Source of the DNA: Alphaproteobacteria bacterium
GTDB lineage: Bacteria; Pseudomonadota; Alphaproteobacteria; UBA8366
Assembly (NCBI GenBank): GCA_021774335.1
Contig: JAJFJD010000033.1
Location: 124,001-188,000, forward strand
Direction: 5' to 3'
DNA: 64,000 bases
This document shows, piece by piece, positions 43,509 through 53,285 of the stretch. The notes under the pieces were generated by a model. It ran no database searches. It saw only the letters and a program-made list of their open reading frames with translations, and had not been told where the DNA came from. Within the stretch, counting starts at the first letter, position 1, and each line of letters starts with the position of its first letter. A program made the translations under genes and the position numbers.

Positions 43509-45308
43509 ATGGACTACGCGGGGATACGCAATCTGCCGGCCTTGTTCTTTGAACGGGCGGAAACATTCGGCGACCGGCCGTTTCTTTGGCGGAAACAGGA
43601 TGACGCCTGGCACGCGCTGACCTGGCGCGAGGTGGCAGACAGCGTGACCGCGCTTGCCCTGGGCCTGCGCGCTGATGGAATCAAGCCTGGCGACCGGGTA
43701 ACGCTGGTATCGGAAAGCCGTCCGGAATGGCTGATCGCGGACCTGGCGATCATGTCGGTCGGGGCCATCTCCGTGCCCGCCTATACGACGAACACCGTCG
43801 CCGACCATCAGCATGTGCTGTCGGACAGCGGCAGCATTGCCGCCATCGTGTCGACGCCGGCGCTGGCCGAGACCTTGTTACCGGCGGCAGGCCAAACCCC
43901 CGACACCCAAACCATAATTTCCATCGAGCCCCTGACGCAGACGATACCCGACAGCATCCGTTGCCTCGGTTGGGACGACGTCCTGGCCAACGGGCGTGCC
44001 GCCGGCGGCGACCTCGACCAGGACATCGCCGCGATAGAGCGGACCAGCACCTGCTGTTTGATCTACACCTCGGGAACTTCGGGCCAACCGAAGGGAGTGA
44101 TGCTGAGCCACGGCGCGATCCTATGCAATTGCATGGGCGCCTATCATTTCCTGCATGACCTGCCCGGCTTCGAGCAGGAGACCGAAATATTTTTGTCCTT
44201 CCTGCCACTGTCGCATTCCTACGAGCACAGCGCCGGACAGTTCTTTCCGATATCGATCGGGGCGCAGATCTACTACGCCGAAGGAATCGACAAGCTGACC
44301 GCGAATATCGCGGAAGTTCACCCAACGATCATGACCGCGGTCCCGCGGTTATACGAAGCGATGCATAACCGCGTACGCCGCGGTGTCGAACGCACCGGCG
44401 GGTTGAAGCAAAAGCTTTTCGAACGCGCCGTCGAACTTGGCCGCAAATCGTATGAGGCGCCTGGCTCTTTGACCATCGGCGAAAAAGTTACGAACCGCCT
44501 GCTCGATACTCTCGTCCGCAAGAAAGTAAAGGAACGCTTCGGCGGACGCCTAAAGGCATTCGTATCCGGCGGCGCGCCGCTGAATTACGACATCGGCGTG
44601 TTCTTCACCGCGCTGGGCCTTCGCATCCTGCAAGGCTATGGCCAGACCGAAGCCGCCCCGGTCGTCAGTTGCAATCCGTTCAGCCTGAACAAACTGCAAA
44701 CCGTCGGACCACCGTTGAAGGGGGTGGAGGTCCGCATCGCCGAGGACGGGGAGATCCTCGTCCAGGGCGAATTGGTCATGCAGGGCTATTGGAACAATCC
44801 GGAGGCGACGGCGGAAACGATCCGCGATGGCTGGCTTCACACCGGCGACATCGGTGAATTCGACGAAGACGGGTACATCCGGATCACCGACCGGAAGAAG
44901 GACATCATCGTCAACTCCGGCGGCGACAATCTATCGCCTGCGCGTGTGGAAGGTATCCTGACCGCGGAACCGGAAATCGGCCAGGCCATGGTGTACGGCG
45001 ACCAGCGGCCCCATCTCGTGGCGCTGGTCGTACCCGACCCGGATTTCTTGACCGATTGGTCGAAAAGCAGCGGCAAGTCCGGCGACCTTGCGGATTTGGC
45101 CGATGATCCCGATCTGCAGAAAACGCTGCAAGACGTCCTGGACCGGGTTAACGCGAAGCTATCGGTCGTAGAAAGGGTACGGCGCCTCCAAATCGCGCCG
45201 GAAGCGTTCACCATCGAGAACGAGATGATGACGCCGACCATGAAACTCCGACGTCATGTCGTCAAAGAGGTCTATGGCGACGCGTTGGAGCGGCTGTACG
45301 GTCATTGA
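43509..45308 (+). CDS. long-chain acyl-CoA synthetase, AMP-forming
   Basis: This 599-residue fatty-acyl-CoA ligase of the FadD/FAA type has the ATP motif LIYTSGTSGQPKGVMLSHG (about residue 180), LSFLPLSHSYEHS, the A5 region GYGQTEAAPVVSCN, WLHTGDIGEFDEDGYI and ITDRKKDIIVNSGGDNLS, with the catalytic Lys579 near the end (TPTMKLRRH). Its length and the VPRLYEAM segment fit long-chain substrates. The start is the ATG at 43509 (MDYAGIRNLP); the longer frame starts in a region without homology. It is followed by a BON-domain gene on the same strand. Confidence 0.93.
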   Translation: MDYAGIRNLPALFFERAETFGDRPFLWRKQDDAWHALTWREVADSVTALALGLRADGIKPGDRVTLVSESRPEWLIADLAIMSVGAISVPAYTTNTVADHQHVLSDSGSIAAIVSTPALAETLLPAAGQTPDTQTIISIEPLTQTIPDSIRCLGWDDVLANGRAAGGDLDQDIAAIERTSTCCLIYTSGTSGQPKGVMLSHGAILCNCMGAYHFLHDLPGFEQETEIFLSFLPLSHSYEHSAGQFFPISIGAQIYYAEGIDKLTANIAEVHPTIMTAVPRLYEAMHNRVRRGVERTGGLKQKLFERAVELGRKSYEAPGSLTIGEKVTNRLLDTLVRKKVKERFGGRLKAFVSGGAPLNYDIGVFFTALGLRILQGYGQTEAAPVVSCNPFSLNKLQTVGPPLKGVEVRIAEDGEILVQGELVMQGYWNNPEATAETIRDGWLHTGDIGEFDEDGYIRITDRKKDIIVNSGGDNLSPARVEGILTAEPEIGQAMVYGDQRPHLVALVVPDPDFLTDWSKSSGKSGDLADLADDPDLQKTLQDVLDRVNAKLSVVERVRRLQIAPEAFTIENEMMTPTMKLRRHVVKEVYGDALERLYGH

Positions 45309-45399
45309 TCGAAAGAGCGGCGAACAGAGAGGAAGATTCGGTATCCGGCCGTGGCATGGCCGAAGGCCGGAAGATGCCCGCACTGTCCTGCGAGAAGAA

Positions 45400-45987
45400 A
45401 TGAAACCTATCCTTCCCGCCCTGATCCTGACCGCAAGCCTGATTGCGGCCGCCATGCCGATCGCACCATCGGCGGCCGCCGAGCGCCCGCGTGAGCCTGC
45501 AAAAGCCAACAGCGAAATCACACAGCAGCGACCTGATCGCGTACTCTTGCAGCAGATCAAAACCCGCATGCTCGACGCGCGGGCCCGCTTTTTCGCCGAT
45601 ATCGGCATCGACGTGATCGGCGGTGACGTCCTGCTCAGCGGGCGGGTCGATGACCCGAAAGACAAGCGCCGTGCCTCCGCCCTCGTCCGCAGCGTTCCCG
45701 GCATCCAAACGGTGGTGAATGAAATTCATGTCGGCAAGACCGCGACGATGCGCCAAGCCATCGACGACCTGAATATCGAGCGGCAGGTCAAGACATCCTT
45801 GGTCCAGGTGTTCGGCAAACGCATGCCGCGCCTGAGCTATCGGGTTACCGACGGTGTGGTCTATGTGTTCGGCCACGCAAATACCGAATGGCAGCACAAC
45901 CGGGCGCTTGCCATCATCAAAAAAGTCAAAGGCATCAAGAAGGTTATCGACCGCCTGCGGATCGTGCCGAACGGCACGGCGCGTTAA
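45400..45987 (+). CDS. periplasmic BON-domain protein
   Basis: This 195-residue protein has an export signal (MKPILPALILTASLIAAAMP and a cut after SAAA near residue 27) and two BON domains, each a small alpha/beta fold thought to bind membranes: first LLQQIKTRMLDARARFF with VIGGDVLLSGRVDD, then NIERQVKTSLVQVFG with VTDGVVYVFGHANT. Proteins of this kind (OsmY, DolP) help maintain the outer membrane. No lipobox is visible, so it is probably soluble or loosely membrane-bound. It follows the acyl-CoA synthetase by about 90 bases. Confidence 0.87.
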   Translation: MKPILPALILTASLIAAAMPIAPSAAAERPREPAKANSEITQQRPDRVLLQQIKTRMLDARARFFADIGIDVIGGDVLLSGRVDDPKDKRRASALVRSVPGIQTVVNEIHVGKTATMRQAIDDLNIERQVKTSLVQVFGKRMPRLSYRVTDGVVYVFGHANTEWQHNRALAIIKKVKGIKKVIDRLRIVPNGTAR

Positions 45988-46034
45988 CACCCGCCGCTCT
46001 AATTCGGCAGGCCGGTTCCGTCCGAAGGTGTGTC

Positions 46035-46973
46035 CTACGCGCGCACCTCATTCGCCCGGTGCGCCAGCCAATTCTGCGCCTCGATGAAGATGCGTTTGAT
46101 CTCCGGAAAATCACGTTTGATTTTCGTTTCGATTTCCGTAATTGCGGCTTCGACCTCTTCCGACGACAGCCCGTCCCGAAAATCCACACTGAGGTTGAGC
46201 AGGACATCCTGCGGACCAAGATGCATCGTCAACACCTCGTTGGTCGATGAAATCCGGTCGTCCGCCGCCAGCATGGCCCGCACTGCCGCCTGCGTTTCCG
46301 GCATCGCGGCTTCGCCGATCAACAAGCCCTTGCTTTCAGCGGCGAGGACGGCGGCCGTGGCGGCTAGGATCACGCCAATGACCACGGATGCGATGCCGTC
46401 CAGCTCCGCAAAATTGTAGTAATCCGCCAGCGCGATACCGATCATCGCCACGATCAACCCGAGCATGGCGGCGCTATCTTCGAACAGAACAGTGAAGATC
46501 GTCGGATCTTTGCTTTCGCGGATGGCCTTGAAGAATTCCCGGTCGCCCTTTTCCACAAGGAACGCCTTTAGCGCCAGATAACACGGCCCCGCTTCGATCA
46601 AAATGGCGGTGCCGAGGACGATGTAGTTGATATGGACGTTGTTGATCGCATGCGGATCGCGGATTTTGGAAACGCCTTCGTAAATAGAGACACCCGCACC
46701 GACCGCAAAGACCATGATCGCGACTACGAAGCTCCAAAAATAGAGTTCCATACCGTAACCGAACGGATGTTTCTCGTCCGGCGCCTTCGCCGACCGGCGC
46801 AGACCATGCAACAGTAGCAATTGGTTGCCGCTATCGACGAAGGAATGTATCGCCTCGCTCAGCATCGCCGAGCTGCCGGTATAGATAGCTGCCCCCAGTT
46901 TCGTCACGCCAATGGCAAGATTTCCCACAAGCGCTGCGTAGATCACTGTCTTTGATGATGCGTGCCCGGCCAT
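46035..46973 (-). CDS. cation diffusion facilitator family transporter
   Basis: This 312-residue membrane protein is a cation diffusion facilitator with six membrane segments and a C-terminal cytoplasmic domain (EVEAAITEIETKIKRDFP). The helix 2 metal pair is His43-xxx-Asp47 (SEAIHSFVDSG). The helix 5 HxxxD is replaced by Glu165-Asp166 (FEDSAAMLG), as in the SLC30A9-like subgroup, so the transported metal cannot be assumed to be zinc. The protein exchanges metal for protons in the inner membrane. It converges on the BON gene. Confidence 0.9.
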   Translation of the reverse strand: MAGHASSKTVIYAALVGNLAIGVTKLGAAIYTGSSAMLSEAIHSFVDSGNQLLLLHGLRRSAKAPDEKHPFGYGMELYFWSFVVAIMVFAVGAGVSIYEGVSKIRDPHAINNVHINYIVLGTAILIEAGPCYLALKAFLVEKGDREFFKAIRESKDPTIFTVLFEDSAAMLGLIVAMIGIALADYYNFAELDGIASVVIGVILAATAAVLAAESKGLLIGEAAMPETQAAVRAMLAADDRISSTNEVLTMHLGPQDVLLNLSVDFRDGLSSEEVEAAITEIETKIKRDFPEIKRIFIEAQNWLAHRANEVRA

Positions 46974-47009
46974 CCGTTCGCTCCATTGCCTTGTCGGCGG
47001 GTCGCAACC

Positions 47010-47990
47010 CTACATTCCGTGATAGTCACGATACCATTCGATAAATTTCGGCAGACCGACATCGATGGGCGTCCGGGGCGTAAACCCGAAATCCCGTTGC
47101 GTATCGGAAATATCGGCACTCGTCTCCTTGACGTCGCCCGGCTGCATCGGCGCATGCTCGATCTGCGCCTTTTTGCCGATCGTCTGTTCGATGATCTCGA
47201 CAAACCGGGTCAGCTGTTCCGAACGGTTGTTGCCGATGTTGTAAACCCGATGCGGTGCTGTTTCTCCGTCATCGGCGGGCGGCTTGTCGAGGCAACCGAT
47301 CACGCCATTCACGATGTCGTCGATATAGGTGAAATCGCGCATCATATCGCCGTTATTGAAGAGCCGGATCGGCCGTCCTTCATAGATCGCCTTCGTAAAG
47401 ATATACGCAGCCATATCCGGGCGTCCCCAGGGGCCGTACACCGTGAAGAAGCGCAACCCGGTCGATGGCATCCGGTAGAGATGGCTGTAGCAATGCGAAA
47501 TATGTTCGTCCGATTTCTTGGTCGCCGCGTAGAGCGATATCGGGTTGTCGGTCCGGTCAGCCGTCGAAAACGGCACTTTCTTGTTACCGCCGTAGACGGA
47601 GGATGAGCTGGCGTAGACGAGGTGGTCGAGCCGGTCGAGATGCCGGCAGAACTCCAACACGACGAGATGTCCAAGCAGGTTGGAATGGAGATAGGCGAAC
47701 GGATTCTCCAATGAATACCGGACCCCCGCCTGAGCCGCGAGATGCACGACGCGCGTGACCTCCGGGTGTTTCGACGCCAACGCCTCCATAGCCGTGCGAT
47801 CCGCCATATCCGAATGTTCGAAGGAAAAGGCGTTGTGTCGCAACAGGTTGTCCCGGCGGGCCTCTTTCAGGCTCACGTCGTAATAGTCGTTGAGGTTGTC
47901 GAGGCCGATCACCCGCTCCCCTCGCGCCAGTAAGGCGTGGGAGACATGGGACCCGATAAAGCCGGCCGCGCCGGTCACAAGAACAGACAT
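47010..47990 (-). CDS. UDP-glucuronate 4-epimerase-like SDR protein
   Basis: This 326-residue extended short-chain dehydrogenase has the NAD-binding GAAGFIGSHVSHALLARG, the catalytic SSSSVYGGN (Ser about 130), Tyr154-xxx-Lys158 (LYAATKK) and the family segment TGLRFFTVYGPWGRPDMA. It matches UDP-glucuronate 4-epimerases (LpsL/CapI type), which make UDP-galacturonate for lipopolysaccharide or capsule. No sugar-transferase genes lie beside it. The upstream end faces the indolepyruvate oxidoreductase gene. Confidence 0.9.
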   Translation of the reverse strand: MSVLVTGAAGFIGSHVSHALLARGERVIGLDNLNDYYDVSLKEARRDNLLRHNAFSFEHSDMADRTAMEALASKHPEVTRVVHLAAQAGVRYSLENPFAYLHSNLLGHLVVLEFCRHLDRLDHLVYASSSSVYGGNKKVPFSTADRTDNPISLYAATKKSDEHISHCYSHLYRMPSTGLRFFTVYGPWGRPDMAAYIFTKAIYEGRPIRLFNNGDMMRDFTYIDDIVNGVIGCLDKPPADDGETAPHRVYNIGNNRSEQLTRFVEIIEQTIGKKAQIEHAPMQPGDVKETSADISDTQRDFGFTPRTPIDVGLPKFIEWYRDYHGM

Positions 47991-48247
47991 ATATTAGCTC
48001 CGCGGTTTTCGCCGCCACCATATAGCGTGGCTTTGACTCAAATTCACGCCCTTGATGCAGCGCTTGGCATAGCCGGTAGACCGGAGTCGCGCAACATCGC
48101 AACCTTGGCGACAATCGCCGCGCAACAAATCCCCTGCTGTTGGACACCGCTCGTTGCTTTGTTGCAAAGTGTGGCACGATGACCATAACCGTTTGAAATC
48201 GCCGCTGTGCTCATTACTTTTTTATTACCGGGAGGGTAAGCTCCGGA
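47991..48247. other. divergent promoter region, epimerase and indolepyruvate oxidoreductase
   Basis: These 257 bases have no gene. They contain CTTTG-TTG-CAAAG (48157-48169), a short dyad reminiscent of acyl-regulator sites, and GGGAGG at about 48230, which is the ribosome site of the oxidoreductase gene. Confidence 0.5.
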
Positions 48248-51200
48248 ATGACCATATCGGCGGTAACGCTCGACGATAAATACGCGCTTGAAAGCGGCCG
48301 GGTCTTTTTGACCGGCACGCAAGCGTTGGTACGCCTGCCGATGATGCAGCGGCGGCGGGACGAAGCCGCGGGCCTGAACACGGGTTGCTTCATCTCCGGC
48401 TATCGCGGATCGCCGCTCGGCGCGCTCGACCAGCAGCTTTGGCACGCCCGCGAATTCCTCAAGAAACACAAAATCGAGTTCCAGCCCGGCGTGAACGAAG
48501 ACTTGGCGGTCACGTCGATTTGGGGATCGCAACAGCTTGGCCTTTTCCCCGGCGCCACCGTCGATGGCGTCTACGGCATGTTCTACGGCAAAGGCCCCGG
48601 CATCGACCGGTCCGGCGACGCGTTGCGGCACGCGAATCTCGCCGGGACCGCTCCGAACGGCGGTGTCCTCTTGCTGGCGGGCGACGACCACACATCGAAA
48701 TCCTCCACGACCGCGCATCAGACCGAGTACGGCTTTGTCGACACGATGATTCCGGTGTTGAACCCATCGGGCGTTCAGGAATTCCTGGACATGGGACTCT
48801 TCGGATGGGCGATGTCGCGCTACTCCGGATGCTGGGTCGCGTTCAAGGTGGTGGCGGAAACTGTCGACACCTCTGCATCCGTCTATGTCGATCCGCACCG
48901 CATCGACATCAAGCTTCCCGAAGACTTCGACATGCCGTCGGGCGGTCTGAATATCCGCTGGCCGGACGGCTGGCTGGAGCAGGAAGAACGGCTGCATCAT
49001 CACAAACTGTACGCAGCACTCGCCTTCGCCCGCGCGAACAACCTGAACCGGGCCGTGATCGATGGGTCGAAACGGCGCATCGGAATCGTAACCTGCGGCA
49101 AATCCTATCTCGACGTGCGGCAGGCGCTCGAAGACCTCGGTATCGACGAGACCTATGCCCAGGACATCGGGCTCTCCATCTACAAGGTGGGCATGACCTG
49201 GCCGCTCGAACGCGACGGCATGCGCGAATTCGCCGAAGGGTTGGAGGAAATCCTCGTCATCGAGGAGAAGCGCGCACTGATCGAGAACCAGCTCAAGGAA
49301 CAGCTATACAATTGGCGCACGGACGTCCGCCCCGTTGTCGTCGGCAAATTCGACGAGAACCGCAACTTCATCCTGCCGTCGAACGGTGAATTGACGCCCG
49401 GCCGGATCGCGCGAGTCATCGCCGACCGGCTAAAACGGTTCCATACCAGCCCGCAGATCGAAGAACGGGTCGAATTCCTCGCGGAGCAGGAACGCGCCCT
49501 CAAGGGCCGTGACCCGAGCGTCCTGCGCACCCCGTATTTCTGCTCCGGCTGTCCGCATAACACATCCACCAAGGTTCCCGAAGGAAGCCGGGCATTGGCC
49601 GGGATCGGCTGCCATTACATGGCGCAGTGGATGGACCGCGACACCGACACCTATACCCATATGGGCGGCGAAGGCGTGACTTGGGTCGGCCAGGCGCCGT
49701 TCACCGAAACCGACCATGTTTTCGTCAACCTCGGCGACGGCACCTATTACCATTCGGGCATACTCGCGATCCGGATGGCGGTCGCATCGGGCGTCAAGGT
49801 TACCTACAAGATCCTGTTCAACAACGCCGTCGCGATGACCGGCGGCCAGCCGATGGACGGACCACTGACGGTCCCGCGTATCACCCAGCAATTGCACGGC
49901 GAGGGCGTAGAGACCATCGTCGTGGTCACCGACGAACCGGAAAAATACGATCGCAAGGCCGAATTCGCGGCGGGCGTTACCGTCCATCATCGGGACGACC
50001 TGGATGCGGTCCAGCGCAAACTGCGGGAAACGCCCGGCGTCACCGTCATGGTCTATGACCAGACCTGTGCCGCGGAAAAACGGCGGCGGCGGAAACGCGG
50101 GCTCTATCCGGACCCGCCCAAGCGCGCCTTCATCAACGAACTCGTCTGCGAAGGCTGCGGCGACTGTTCCGCAAAATCGAACTGCCTGTCGGTCGTCCCT
50201 GTCGAAACGGAGTACGGCCGCAAGCGCAAGATCGACCAGTCGAGCTGCAACAAGGATTTCTCCTGCGTCAACGGCTTCTGCCCCAGCTTCGTGACAGTAC
50301 ACGGCGGTGCGCCCAAGAAGGGCAAACGCCGCGGAGGCGACGGAACACAGCCCGACATTTTCGAAGCGCTCCCCGACCCCAAGATACCGTCCATCGACAA
50401 GCCCTATGGCATCCTCGTGACAGGTGTCGGCGGCACCGGCGTCGTCACGGTCGGCGCGCTGCTTGGCATGGCGGCCCATATCGAGGGCAAAGGCTGCTCC
50501 ATCCTCGACATGATCGGCCTAGCGCAGAAAGGCGGCGCGGTGGTCAGCCATGTGCGCTTGGCGCAACAGCCTGAAGACATTCACGCTGTCCGTTTGGCGT
50601 CCGGCGGAGCAGACCTGATTCTTGGCTGCGACATCATCGTCGCCGCACGCGGCGACAATCTCAGCAAAGTAAGCCCGGGCAATACCAGCGCCGTCATCAA
50701 CACCTACGAAACGATCACCGGCGATTTCACCCGCGATCCGGATTTCCAATTCCCCACCGACGAGCTGCATTCGAATATCGAGCAGACCGTGGGGCCGAAA
50801 AAGACGCATTTCATCGATGCCACGCGCCTGGCGACCGACCTGATGGGTGATTCGATCGCATCCAACATGTTCATGCTGGGCTACGCGTTTCAAAAGGGTC
50901 TGATCCCGATCTCGGCCGAAGCCATTTTCAAAGCGATCGAATTGAACGGCGTCGCCGTACAGTCCAACCAAAGCGCCTTCACTTGGGGCCGGCGCGCCGC
51001 GCATGACGTGGCAGCGGTGCAACGAATTGCCGCGCCGAACGTTCCGGAACCGGCCGAACCCGCCGACCCGAACACACGGCTGCGTACTCTGATCGAGGAC
51101 CGCATCGCCTTCTTAACGGACTATCAGAACGCGCAATATGCGGAACGGTACACACGGCTGGTTGACCGGGTCCGCACGGTTCAGGCGGTTAACACACCGC

Positions 51201-51742
51201 AGGATCAAGGCCTGACCGAAACGGTTGCGCGCTACTTCTTCAAATTGCTCGCCTATAAGGACGAGTATGAAGTCGCCCGGCTTTACACCGATCCGGGGTT
51301 CCAGGACCGGCTCAACGCCGCCTTCGAAGGGGATTTCAAATTGAAGTTCCATCTCGCCCCGCCCTTGCTGGCGCCGAAGGATCCGGTGACCGGCGAATTA
51401 CGAAAGCGTGAGTATGGCCCGTGGGTGTTCAAAGCGTTCGGCATGCTCACAAAATTGAAATTCCTGCGCGGCACGCCCTTCGACCCCTTCGGCTATACCC
51501 AAGAGCGCAAAACCGAGCGGCAATTGATCGCGGATTATGAAGCGACCATCGAAACGCTTCTGCAAACGCTGACGCCGGAGAACCATGGGCTGGCCGTTGA
51601 GATCGCGAGCATTCCGGAACAAATTCGCGGGTTCGGTCACGTGAAGGACGCGAATATCGCCTGTGCCAAAACACGACAGGATGAGTTAGTTGCCGCGTAT
51701 CGCGACCCGCAGACGGCGGCAGTGGTCAGCGCAGCGGAGTAG
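48248..51742 (+). CDS. indolepyruvate ferredoxin oxidoreductase, fused alpha-beta
   Basis: This 1164-residue enzyme oxidatively decarboxylates aryl or branched 2-oxo acids to acyl-CoA with reduction of ferredoxin. The N-terminal half has the pyrimidine domain (LNTGCFISGYRGSPLGALDQ) and the thiamine diphosphate domain (YFCSGCPHNTSTKVPEG, MGGEGVTWVGQAPF). At Cys634, Cys637 and Cys640 a CEGCGDC motif begins the iron-sulfur region. The last third is the gamma-like domain (GVGGTGVVTVGALLGMAA). In this fused form it lacks the separate ferredoxin domains of IorA. It has no partner genes; it may serve aromatic amino-acid breakdown. Confidence 0.93.
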   Translation: MTISAVTLDDKYALESGRVFLTGTQALVRLPMMQRRRDEAAGLNTGCFISGYRGSPLGALDQQLWHAREFLKKHKIEFQPGVNEDLAVTSIWGSQQLGLFPGATVDGVYGMFYGKGPGIDRSGDALRHANLAGTAPNGGVLLLAGDDHTSKSSTTAHQTEYGFVDTMIPVLNPSGVQEFLDMGLFGWAMSRYSGCWVAFKVVAETVDTSASVYVDPHRIDIKLPEDFDMPSGGLNIRWPDGWLEQEERLHHHKLYAALAFARANNLNRAVIDGSKRRIGIVTCGKSYLDVRQALEDLGIDETYAQDIGLSIYKVGMTWPLERDGMREFAEGLEEILVIEEKRALIENQLKEQLYNWRTDVRPVVVGKFDENRNFILPSNGELTPGRIARVIADRLKRFHTSPQIEERVEFLAEQERALKGRDPSVLRTPYFCSGCPHNTSTKVPEGSRALAGIGCHYMAQWMDRDTDTYTHMGGEGVTWVGQAPFTETDHVFVNLGDGTYYHSGILAIRMAVASGVKVTYKILFNNAVAMTGGQPMDGPLTVPRITQQLHGEGVETIVVVTDEPEKYDRKAEFAAGVTVHHRDDLDAVQRKLRETPGVTVMVYDQTCAAEKRRRRKRGLYPDPPKRAFINELVCEGCGDCSAKSNCLSVVPVETEYGRKRKIDQSSCNKDFSCVNGFCPSFVTVHGGAPKKGKRRGGDGTQPDIFEALPDPKIPSIDKPYGILVTGVGGTGVVTVGALLGMAAHIEGKGCSILDMIGLAQKGGAVVSHVRLAQQPEDIHAVRLASGGADLILGCDIIVAARGDNLSKVSPGNTSAVINTYETITGDFTRDPDFQFPTDELHSNIEQTVGPKKTHFIDATRLATDLMGDSIASNMFMLGYAFQKGLIPISAEAIFKAIELNGVAVQSNQSAFTWGRRAAHDVAAVQRIAAPNVPEPAEPADPNTRLRTLIEDRIAFLTDYQNAQYAERYTRLVDRVRTVQAVNTPQDQGLTETVARYFFKLLAYKDEYEVARLYTDPGFQDRLNAAFEGDFKLKFHLAPPLLAPKDPVTGELRKREYGPWVFKAFGMLTKLKFLRGTPFDPFGYTQERKTERQLIADYEATIETLLQTLTPENHGLAVEIASIPEQIRGFGHVKDANIACAKTRQDELVAAYRDPQTAAVVSAAE

Positions 51743-51816
51743 TCCCGCGCGCCGCGATCAACGAAAATTCACAGGCCTGCCCCAATGTCGCCGGTATTTA
51801 ACGCCACAAACGCGTC

Positions 51817-52533
51817 ATGACAGCACGGATTTACGCAATCGTCATCGCCATTGCCGTTCTGACGGCGCCGCTCGGCGTGGTTTGGTTCAAGCTGAACCAA
51901 CTTCCACGGCAGCAGCATAGTATCGACGATCGCCTGGAACAGTTCGGCTCGGCGGCGCGCAACCGGTTGCTGGCACATTTCCTGCGGGCGGAAGTTCCCT
52001 ATCCCCCGGCGCGCATCGTGTTGGTGGGGCTCAAGGAAGAACGCCGGCTGCAAATTTATGCGCCGGGCCGCGACGGCACGCTGCGCTATGTCATGGATCA
52101 TCGGATCGTCGCGGCCGCGGGTGGGCCCGGGCCCAAGCTGCGCGCCGGTGACCATCAGGTTCCCGAGGGCAGCTACCGACTGCGGTACTTGAACCCCAAC
52201 TCGGCCGCGTATGTGTCGTTGATGATCGGGTATCCGAACGCTTTCGACAAAGCGCGGGCGCAAAGCGACGGCCGGACCAAACTTGGCGGAGACATCGTCA
52301 TCCACGGGCCGACCACCGGAACCGAAGGATGCCTGGCACTTGGCGAAGATGCGGTGGAAGAAATTTTCACGCTCGTGGCCGACGCCGGCATCACGAACAC
52401 CGAAATCCTGATTACGCCACGCGATTTCCGGTCCCACAAATCGCCGGGCAGCGAGGATGCGTCAGAATGGACCCGCGCGCTCTATGCCCGGATCGCACAC
52501 AATCTCGCGAAACTGCCCGCCCCGGAAGGCTAG
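51817..52533 (+). CDS. YafK-type L,D-transpeptidase domain protein
   Basis: This 238-residue envelope protein has an N-terminal membrane anchor (MTARIYAIVIAIAVLTAPLG) and a YkuD/L,D-transpeptidase domain with the catalytic pair His163 (VIHGPTT) and Cys172 (TEGCLAL). The short spacing between His and Cys is of the YafK kind rather than the long ErfK/YkuD kind. It may cross-link peptidoglycan or trim Braun-type attachments. It follows the oxidoreductase gene by about 75 bases without clear relation. Confidence 0.85.
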   Translation: MTARIYAIVIAIAVLTAPLGVVWFKLNQLPRQQHSIDDRLEQFGSAARNRLLAHFLRAEVPYPPARIVLVGLKEERRLQIYAPGRDGTLRYVMDHRIVAAAGGPGPKLRAGDHQVPEGSYRLRYLNPNSAAYVSLMIGYPNAFDKARAQSDGRTKLGGDIVIHGPTTGTEGCLALGEDAVEEIFTLVADAGITNTEILITPRDFRSHKSPGSEDASEWTRALYARIAHNLAKLPAPEG

Positions 52534-52782
52534 TCAGCCCGACATCCCGAGCGCGGACAGGTAAGTCTCAAGAATCGCTTCCTGCTCCTGACGGTCGGCA
52601 TCGTCCAATTTCCGAATCCGCACGACCTGACGCATGACCTTGGGGTCATAGCCATTGGACTTGGCTTCCGCATACACCTCGCGAATGTCGTCGCTGATCG
52701 TTTTTTTCTCTTCTTCGAGCCGTTCAATACGTTGAATGAACGATCGTAGACGTTCGCCCGCGGCGCCGTCGCCTTCGGCCAT
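52534..52782 (-). CDS. gapR: GapR (DUF2312) nucleoid-associated protein
   Basis: This 82-residue helical protein is GapR, which clamps overtwisted DNA and helps replication and segregation in Caulobacter. It shows the family's coiled-coil helix [20 protein letters not shown], the [20 protein letters not shown] turn and the [19 protein letters not shown] end. The ATG at 52782 has AGGGGG nearby and begins MAEGDG; a longer frame to 52857 has no family match. It is monocistronic and convergent with the transpeptidase gene. Confidence 0.94.
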   Translation of the reverse strand: MAEGDGAAGERLRSFIQRIERLEEEKKTISDDIREVYAEAKSNGYDPKVMRQVVRIRKLDDADRQEQEAILETYLSALGMSG

Positions 52783-52926
52783 ACTCACCCCCTGAAGTGT
52801 CGGTTTATCAAATTGGAGCGCGACATTAGACCAGCCTCCCGGCGCGGACAAGCGCACAGTGGCCCGTCACCGCGCTTAGCAATGCCGGTCGAAACTCTCC
52901 AACGAAAATAGCGCTTTAGAGGCCGG

Positions 52927-53220
52927 TTAGTGCTTGTTCGACGCGTCGAATTTCGCCTTCTGCTCCGGCGTCGCCTCGGTCTGATACTTGGATTTCCACT
53001 CGCCGTACGGCATGCCGTAGACGATTTCCCGGGCGGCTTCGTATTCCAGGTCGACGCCGCGATCCTCGGCCTCAGCCTTGTACCATTTCGATAAACAATT
53101 CCGGCAGAAATCGGCAAGGTTCATAAGGTCTATATTCTGAACATCGGTATTTTCACGAAGATGATCGCGCAACCGGCGAAAGGTCGCCGCTTCCAATTCG
53201 GTTCGTGTCTTGTCGTCCAT
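52927..53220 (-). CDS. DUF1244 family protein
   Basis: This 97-residue protein is DUF1244. The conserved core reads TFRRLRDHLRENTDVQNIDL, MNLADFCRNCLSKWY and then REIVYGMPYGEWKSKYQ. Two cysteines (CRNC) and a conserved Trp/Tyr pattern suggest a small structural role, but no activity is known. The ATG at 53220 directly follows AAGGAT. It lies between gapR and the carboxylate-amine ligase on the same strand. Confidence 0.9.
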   Translation of the reverse strand: MDDKTRTELEAATFRRLRDHLRENTDVQNIDLMNLADFCRNCLSKWYKAEAEDRGVDLEYEAAREIVYGMPYGEWKSKYQTEATPEQKAKFDASNKH

Positions 53221-53285
53221 ATCCTTGGTCTTTCCCGAGCTATTCAAACATCTAACCATTAATTTGGTGCGGTCCTACCGAAAAT

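Noticed and set aside
48044..49003. A minus-strand frame of about 320 codons opposite the indolepyruvate oxidoreductase gene
   Set aside because: It lies opposite the conserved thiamine-enzyme sequence, has no ribosome site and no family resemblance.
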